Source of the DNA: Nematopogon swammerdamellus
Taxonomy: Eukaryota > Arthropoda > Insecta > Lepidoptera > Adelidae
DNA: 64,000 nucleotides
Assembly (NCBI GenBank): GCA_946902875.1
Contig: OX336340.1
Span: 24,381,566-24,445,565, forward strand
Direction: 5' to 3'
Part shown: positions 63,766 through 64,000 of the stretch, piece after piece
How the letters are laid out: each line of letters begins with the position of its first letter
Position numbering within the stretch: the first letter of the stretch is position 1
Notes under the pieces: model-generated
Seen by the model: the letters and a program-made list of their open reading frames with translations, nothing else
Told to the model about the DNA's origin: nothing
Database searches by the model: none
Made by a program: the position numbers and the translations under genes

Positions 63766-64000
63766 GTAACGCATCTTTTATCCTAGTAGTTGCGCTGCCG
63801 ACTTCATCTCATCTCTACTCTCTACTTCTTATAAAATTGAACTTCTGTCTGTAGAAGGAAGGTGTGGAACTAAGCTTGCGATGGCTTCGCCGAACATATC
63901 CGGGCCCATCGGCAGTAGAGGAGGGTGTTAATCGAGGTCGGGACTGGCGAGTGGCCACTCTAAATTTCCCGCACATGCTTCACGTTTTGGCTCGCATCAG
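63766..64000 (+). other. heph: heph intron, start
   Basis: Begins with the donor gtaacg. No further exon is visible. Confidence 0.6.

Overview
The window is eukaryotic and fits a moth or butterfly (Lepidoptera). The one host gene I can support reads as insect polypyrimidine-tract-binding protein (hephaestus, heph). The surrounding DNA is AT-rich, crowded with small repeats of lepidopteran type, and holds a short array of the insect telomere pentamer CCTAA/TTAGG. The SINE heads derived from 5S rRNA also resemble insect 5S. There are no operons, CRISPR arrays or bacterial features. The species cannot be told from the sequence.

Host gene. Six plus-strand exons of heph form one uninterrupted reading frame of 232 whole codons: 17511-17569, 57470-57629, 58256-58494, 59709-59742, 60663-60755 and 63651-63765. 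All have GT/AG introns and all split codons match in phase. They cover the second half of RRM2, a Gly/Ala/Leu-rich linker, all of RRM3 and the start of the RRM3-RRM4 linker. The start of the protein (RRM1 and the first half of RRM2) and its end (RRM4) lie outside the window. I infer that all 64 kb is inside the heph transcription unit: 1-17510 is the tail of an upstream intron, and 17570-57469 is a 39.9-kb intron that cuts RRM2 just after RNP1. The 34-nt exon has the same size, place and coding content as the autoregulated exon of vertebrate PTBP1/PTBP2, and skipping it here creates a stop codon nine codons into the next exon.

Intron content, left to right. 1-17.5 kb: SINE and LINE tails, a Harbinger-like MITE (2948-3268), a retroelement domain flanked by inverted minisatellites (5641-6777), a 46-bp tandem repeat (7807-7990), a hAT-like element (8040-8693), a long foldback (9971-10222), two TA-flanked MITEs (10764-11092, 12123-12524) and an AT-rich satellite (14497-14950). 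17.6-57.5 kb: about a dozen SINE copies built from interchangeable heads and bodies, LINE 3' fragments of several families, a foldback with hammerhead-like cores (36599-36903), a 42-bp perfect palindrome, a cluster of the GGTTCCGT repeat (48.7-53.7 kb) with a nested hAT MITE, and an internally deleted mariner (51305-52233). 57.5-64 kb: exon-dense, but the introns still carry a SINE, a minisatellite, two foldback or TIR elements and an RTE-type LINE fragment ending 53 bp before the last exon.

Except for the heph exons, essentially every short open reading frame is either repeat-derived or an unsupported chance frame. Repeat-family names are by motif and structure only; no database was searched.
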